Positions 5,460 through 7,513 of a stretch of DNA of 7,513 nucleotides are shown here, piece by piece. The translations under genes were made by a program, and so were the position numbers. Source of the DNA: an uncultured Blautia sp. GTDB taxonomy: Bacteria; Bacillota; Clostridia; Lachnospirales; Lachnospiraceae. Where the stretch lies: assembly GCA_900543715.1 (NCBI GenBank), contig UQSX01000114.1, forward strand, positions 1-7,513, read 5' to 3'. The number at the start of each line of letters is the position of its first letter. The first letter of the stretch is position 1. The notes below the pieces were generated by a model. It had not been told where the DNA came from. It did not search any database and saw only the letters and a program-made list of their open reading frames with translations.

Positions 5460-6653
5460 TTATCCCAGCATATTTTCAATAAAAATCCCGTACCCTTTTG
5501 AAGAATCCTGAACAAAAACATGAGTCACCGCACCCACAAGTTTTCCGTTCTGAAGGATGGGGCTGCCGCTCATCCCCTGAACGATCCCTCCTGTCTTTGC
5601 CAAAAGGTCAGGATCTGTCACCTGTATCTGAAAGGATTTGTTCGTGTTCTGCTGACTGCTGTAAATTTCTGTGATCTCTATGTCATAGTATTCCACCTTT
5701 CCTTCTATCTGCATTAAAATCTGAGCCTTTCCCTCTTTTACTTCCTGTTTATACCCGATCATCATCTTTTCCCTGGAAAATTGGCTGTCAGAAAAAATCT
5801 GTCCAAAAATACCAATATCCGTATTCTGTTCTATGGTGCCGATCTTTTTCTCTTCTTCGTATTCAATATAACCGGAAAGCTCTCCCGGGACTCCCTGGGT
5901 TCCCCGAATGATAGAAATGATCTGAGCCTGATAGAGTTCTCCTCCCGACACATCCAGAAGATCTCCCGTATCTGTGTCGCTGATACCATGTCCCAAGGCG
6001 CCAAATCTTCCCTCCTGATCCACATAAGTCATGGTTCCGATTCCCTGGGTATTGTCTCTGACCCAGATTCCCAGTTTATATTCTTCTTCCTGTGTCAGGA
6101 CCGGAGCGAGGGAGAGAGGGATTTCTTCCCCTTTTCGGTTTACCAGCAATTCTACGTTTTCTCCCCGGCAGTTTTCAATCTCTGTGATCAGTTCTCTTTT
6201 TCTGGCAACCGCTTTTCCGTTTACTTTCAGGATATAATCTCCGGGCTGGACAATATTTTTTGCCGGCTCCTGTGTGATGCCGCTTTGATTGGTGATCTCT
6301 CCTGTATCCACGATCAGCACTCCCTGGGTCTCCATATACAGGCCTACAGGAGTTCCGGAGGCATATACCCATTGTTCTTCTACCGTTTCTACCTGAACTG
6401 TTTTTAAAGGAAGCATACCAAGAAGAGAGCAGGGGATCTGATAACTTCCCCGGTCTGATACATCAATGGTCTCCGGATAAGTCACCAGTGGAATATCCAG
6501 GGAATCCTCCAGGCCTTCCTCCTGCCCGTAACGGATATAAACCGTATCCGGTATCCGGTCTTTTAATTCCTCTACAGAAAGAATTCCTGCCGCTATCAGG
6601 TCTGCTAATAAAAATCCGAAAAGAAAGAGACGATAATTACGTTTTTTCGACAA
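5460..6653 (-). CDS. spoIVB: SpoIVB, PDZ-domain serine peptidase (S55) of the sigma-K checkpoint
   Basis: SpoIVB is made in the forespore, secreted across its inner membrane, and cleaves SpoIVFA in the spore envelope to release pro-sigma-K processing in Bacillus. This 397-aa protein has a short basic start (KKRNYR), one membrane anchor at about residues 8-25, a PDZ domain at about 100-182, and the S55 peptidase domain to the end. The catalytic triad can be placed at His222 (in GALGHGISD), Asp347 (in VTDPD) and Ser362 (in GIVQGMSGSP). The Asp-Ser spacing of 15 residues equals that of the B. subtilis enzyme. The start is TTG, 10 nt after AGAGAGG; the nearby ATG is followed at once by TGA and the nearby GTG frame closes quickly, so TTG is the only workable start. 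At 397 aa it is slightly shorter than the Bacillus protein (about 425). Confidence 0.96.
   Translation of the reverse strand: MSKKRNYRLFLFGFLLADLIAAGILSVEELKDRIPDTVYIRYGQEEGLEDSLDIPLVTYPETIDVSDRGSYQIPCSLLGMLPLKTVQVETVEEQWVYASGTPVGLYMETQGVLIVDTGEITNQSGITQEPAKNIVQPGDYILKVNGKAVARKRELITEIENCRGENVELLVNRKGEEIPLSLAPVLTQEEEYKLGIWVRDNTQGIGTMTYVDQEGRFGALGHGISDTDTGDLLDVSGGELYQAQIISIIRGTQGVPGELSGYIEYEEEKKIGTIEQNTDIGIFGQIFSDSQFSREKMMIGYKQEVKEGKAQILMQIEGKVEYYDIEITEIYSSQQNTNKSFQIQVTDPDLLAKTGGIVQGMSGSPILQNGKLVGAVTHVFVQDSSKGYGIFIENMLG
6646..6652 (-). promoter_or_regulatory. Spo0A box over the spoIVB start codon
   Basis: TGTCGAA is read on the minus strand inside TTG-TCG-AAA, codons 1-3 of spoIVB, so a bound Spo0A would sit on the translation start, downstream of any promoter. 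That position would suit repression in the mother cell or before engulfment. The match is perfect, but codons 2-4 (Ser-Lys-Lys) are also a common N-terminus, so coincidence is quite possible. Confidence 0.35.
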
Positions 6654-6672
6654 AAAATCACATCCTCTCTTG

Positions 6673-6702
6673 TATTATTGAAAGCAGTCTTTTCCGTTTT
6701 TC
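6673..6702 (-). promoter_or_regulatory. Weak sigma-F/G-like promoter candidate for spoIVB
   Basis: spoIVB is transcribed by forespore sigma-G (and sigma-F) in Bacillus. On the minus strand GAAAA (6698-6702) lies 18 nt before AATAATA (6673-6679), against consensus GHATR and CATWMTA: four of five and six of seven bases. It would give a very short leader of roughly 15 nt that barely includes the AGAGAGG ribosome site. No better sigma-A pair is visible between the recN terminator and the gene. Confidence 0.25.
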
Positions 6703-6719
6703 GATTATTCTGAAAAAGG

Positions 6720-6751
6720 AAAAAGGATACACGCTGTTGTGTACCCTTTTT
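6720..6751 (-). terminator. recN terminator hairpin (possibly bidirectional)
   Basis: Arms 6720-6732 and 6739-6751 form a 13-bp stem around a 6-nt loop. The only non-Watson-Crick position is A-C on the plus strand and G-U on the minus strand, again matching minus-strand RNA. On the minus strand the U-rich 3' arm is followed by CC and a second run of five T. It begins 17 nt after the recN stop and separates recN from spoIVB, so spoIVB needs its own promoter. Confidence 0.8.
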
Positions 6752-6768
6752 ATTATGTGACCTTTTGT

Positions 6769-7513
6769 CTATTTCAATCTTGTATTTTTTTGTTGCTGTG
6801 CCAAATCTTTCATTTCTGCGGCATTTTTCAAAACCGCCTCGGTAATCTTAACACCGCCCAGCATTCTGGCCAGTTCTTCCACAGAGTCCTCGTAAGAAAG
6901 CCTGCGTATCCTGGTAGTTGTTTCCATATTTTCCACATTTTTTTCAATAAGATAGTGATAATCTGCCTGGGAGGCGATCTGTGGAAGATGGGTGATGCAA
7001 AGAACCTGATGACTCTCGCCGATGACTTTCATTTTTTCCGCTACTTTCTGGGCCGTCCTGCCGCTGATACCGGTGTCGATCTCATCAAAGATCAGCGTCT
7101 CCGTCTGGTCTTTATCTGCCAGAAGGGTTTTTATCGCCAGCATGATCCTGGAAAGCTCTCCTCCCGACACCACCTGCTGCAGAGGCAGTACCGGCTCGCC
7201 GGGATTGGTGGAGATCATGAAGGCTGCACTGTCTTTTCCCTGGGCCGTATACCCCTCTTTTTCCCTGAAGGAAATATGAAATTCCACATTTAAAAAGTTC
7301 AGATCCTGAAGACTCTGGATGATCTTCTTCTCCAGCTTAAAAGCCCAGTCTTTTCTGACCCTGGTAAGTTCCTGGGAAGCATCCGCCAGCAGCTTTTCCT
7401 GTTCTTCCAGGTTTTTCTCCAGTTCTGTTTTTCTTTCCTGAAAATTTTCCAGTCTTTCCAGTTCTTTTTCTTTTTCTTTCTCATAAGAAAGAATTTCCTC
7501 AATAGTATGCCCG
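6769..7513 (-). CDS. recN: RecN DNA repair ATPase, C-terminal fragment
   Basis: The frame is open from the right edge to the TAG at 6769, giving 247 residues of a protein that is usually 550-570 aa. RecN is an SMC-like ATPase that gathers DNA ends during double-strand break repair. The first 60 or so residues are a Glu/Lys/Leu-rich coiled-coil arm. The C-terminal ATPase lobe follows, with signature SGGELSRIML at fragment residues 116-125, Walker B LIFDE at 140-144 followed by DTGISG, and the H-loop in CITHLPQIAS (His175). The end ARMLGG-KIT is typical of RecN. The Walker A half lies outside the window. The GTG at 7287 is an internal Val codon, not a start. recN next to spoIVB-spo0A is the standard order in endospore-forming Firmicutes. 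Confidence 0.97.
   Translation of the reverse strand, partial: GHTIEEILSYEKEKEKELERLENFQERKTELEKNLEEQEKLLADASQELTRVRKDWAFKLEKKIIQSLQDLNFLNVEFHISFREKEGYTAQGKDSAAFMISTNPGEPVLPLQQVVSGGELSRIMLAIKTLLADKDQTETLIFDEIDTGISGRTAQKVAEKMKVIGESHQVLCITHLPQIASQADYHYLIEKNVENMETTTRIRRLSYEDSVEELARMLGGVKITEAVLKNAAEMKDLAQQQKNTRLK

Noticed and set aside
6654..6664. ATG and GTG closer to the ribosome site of spoIVB
   Set aside because: The ATG is followed immediately by TGA, and the GTG frame closes after about 18 codons. Only the TTG frame leads into SpoIVB.
7299..7502. Lysine/arginine-rich minus-strand ORF and an apparent break in recN near 7287
   Set aside because: The recN frame is open all the way from 7512 with RecN-like coiled-coil sequence; the lysine-rich ORF is the same stretch in another frame. 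There is no frameshift.
1..7513. tRNA, rRNA, CRISPR array, insertion sequence or riboswitch
   Set aside because: No cloverleaf, repeat-spacer pattern, transposase or recognisable aptamer motif was seen by eye. The gaps are short and accounted for by promoters, hairpins and ribosome sites.

Overview
The window comes from a spore-forming Gram-positive bacterium of the class Clostridia, most likely a Lachnospiraceae gut anaerobe (Blautia/Mediterraneibacter-like). This rests on the recN-spoIVB-spo0A gene order, strong GGAGG ribosome binding sites, some GTG and TTG starts, and moderate GC with AT-rich gaps. The genus is a guess. Every gene I can support lies on the minus strand, so transcription runs from high to low coordinates. 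Coding density is high, and the longest gap (5259-5459, 201 nt) contains regulatory sequence and a candidate small gene.

Right part (7513 down to 4464): the C-terminal part of the DNA-repair ATPase RecN runs off the right edge and ends in a hairpin terminator. Next is SpoIVB, the PDZ serine peptidase that signals from the forespore, starting at TTG, and then Spo0A, the master regulator of sporulation. The spoIVB-spo0A gap holds a near-consensus sigma-A promoter (TTGATT-17-TATAAT), a perfect Spo0A box (TGTCGAA), and an unrecognised 20-codon ORF with a well-placed ribosome binding site. A second perfect Spo0A box covers the spoIVB start codon. Together these suggest Spo0A feedback on its own neighbourhood.

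Middle (4371 to 2926): a lone glycogen synthase gene, glgA, begins 92 nt after spo0A. It has a GTG start and a perfect TATAAT in the gap, but no visible terminator separates it from spo0A. No other glycogen gene is present. The position is suggestive because clostridial granulose (glycogen-like) storage is known to depend on Spo0A.

Left part (2782 to 1): a response regulator, a histidine kinase with a very short extracellular loop, an ABC ATPase and the N-terminus of an FtsX-type permease form a BceRSAB/VncRS-like module. Modules of this kind sense and detoxify cell-wall-active peptides. The response regulator and kinase overlap by 4 nt, and the ATPase and permease overlap by 11 nt. The 143-nt gap between glgA and this module holds two hairpins. 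The second is a long, almost fully paired structure whose last U-run abuts the response-regulator ribosome binding site. It may terminate glgA, act as a structured leader for the module, or both.

I found no RNA genes, CRISPR arrays, insertion sequences or broken genes.
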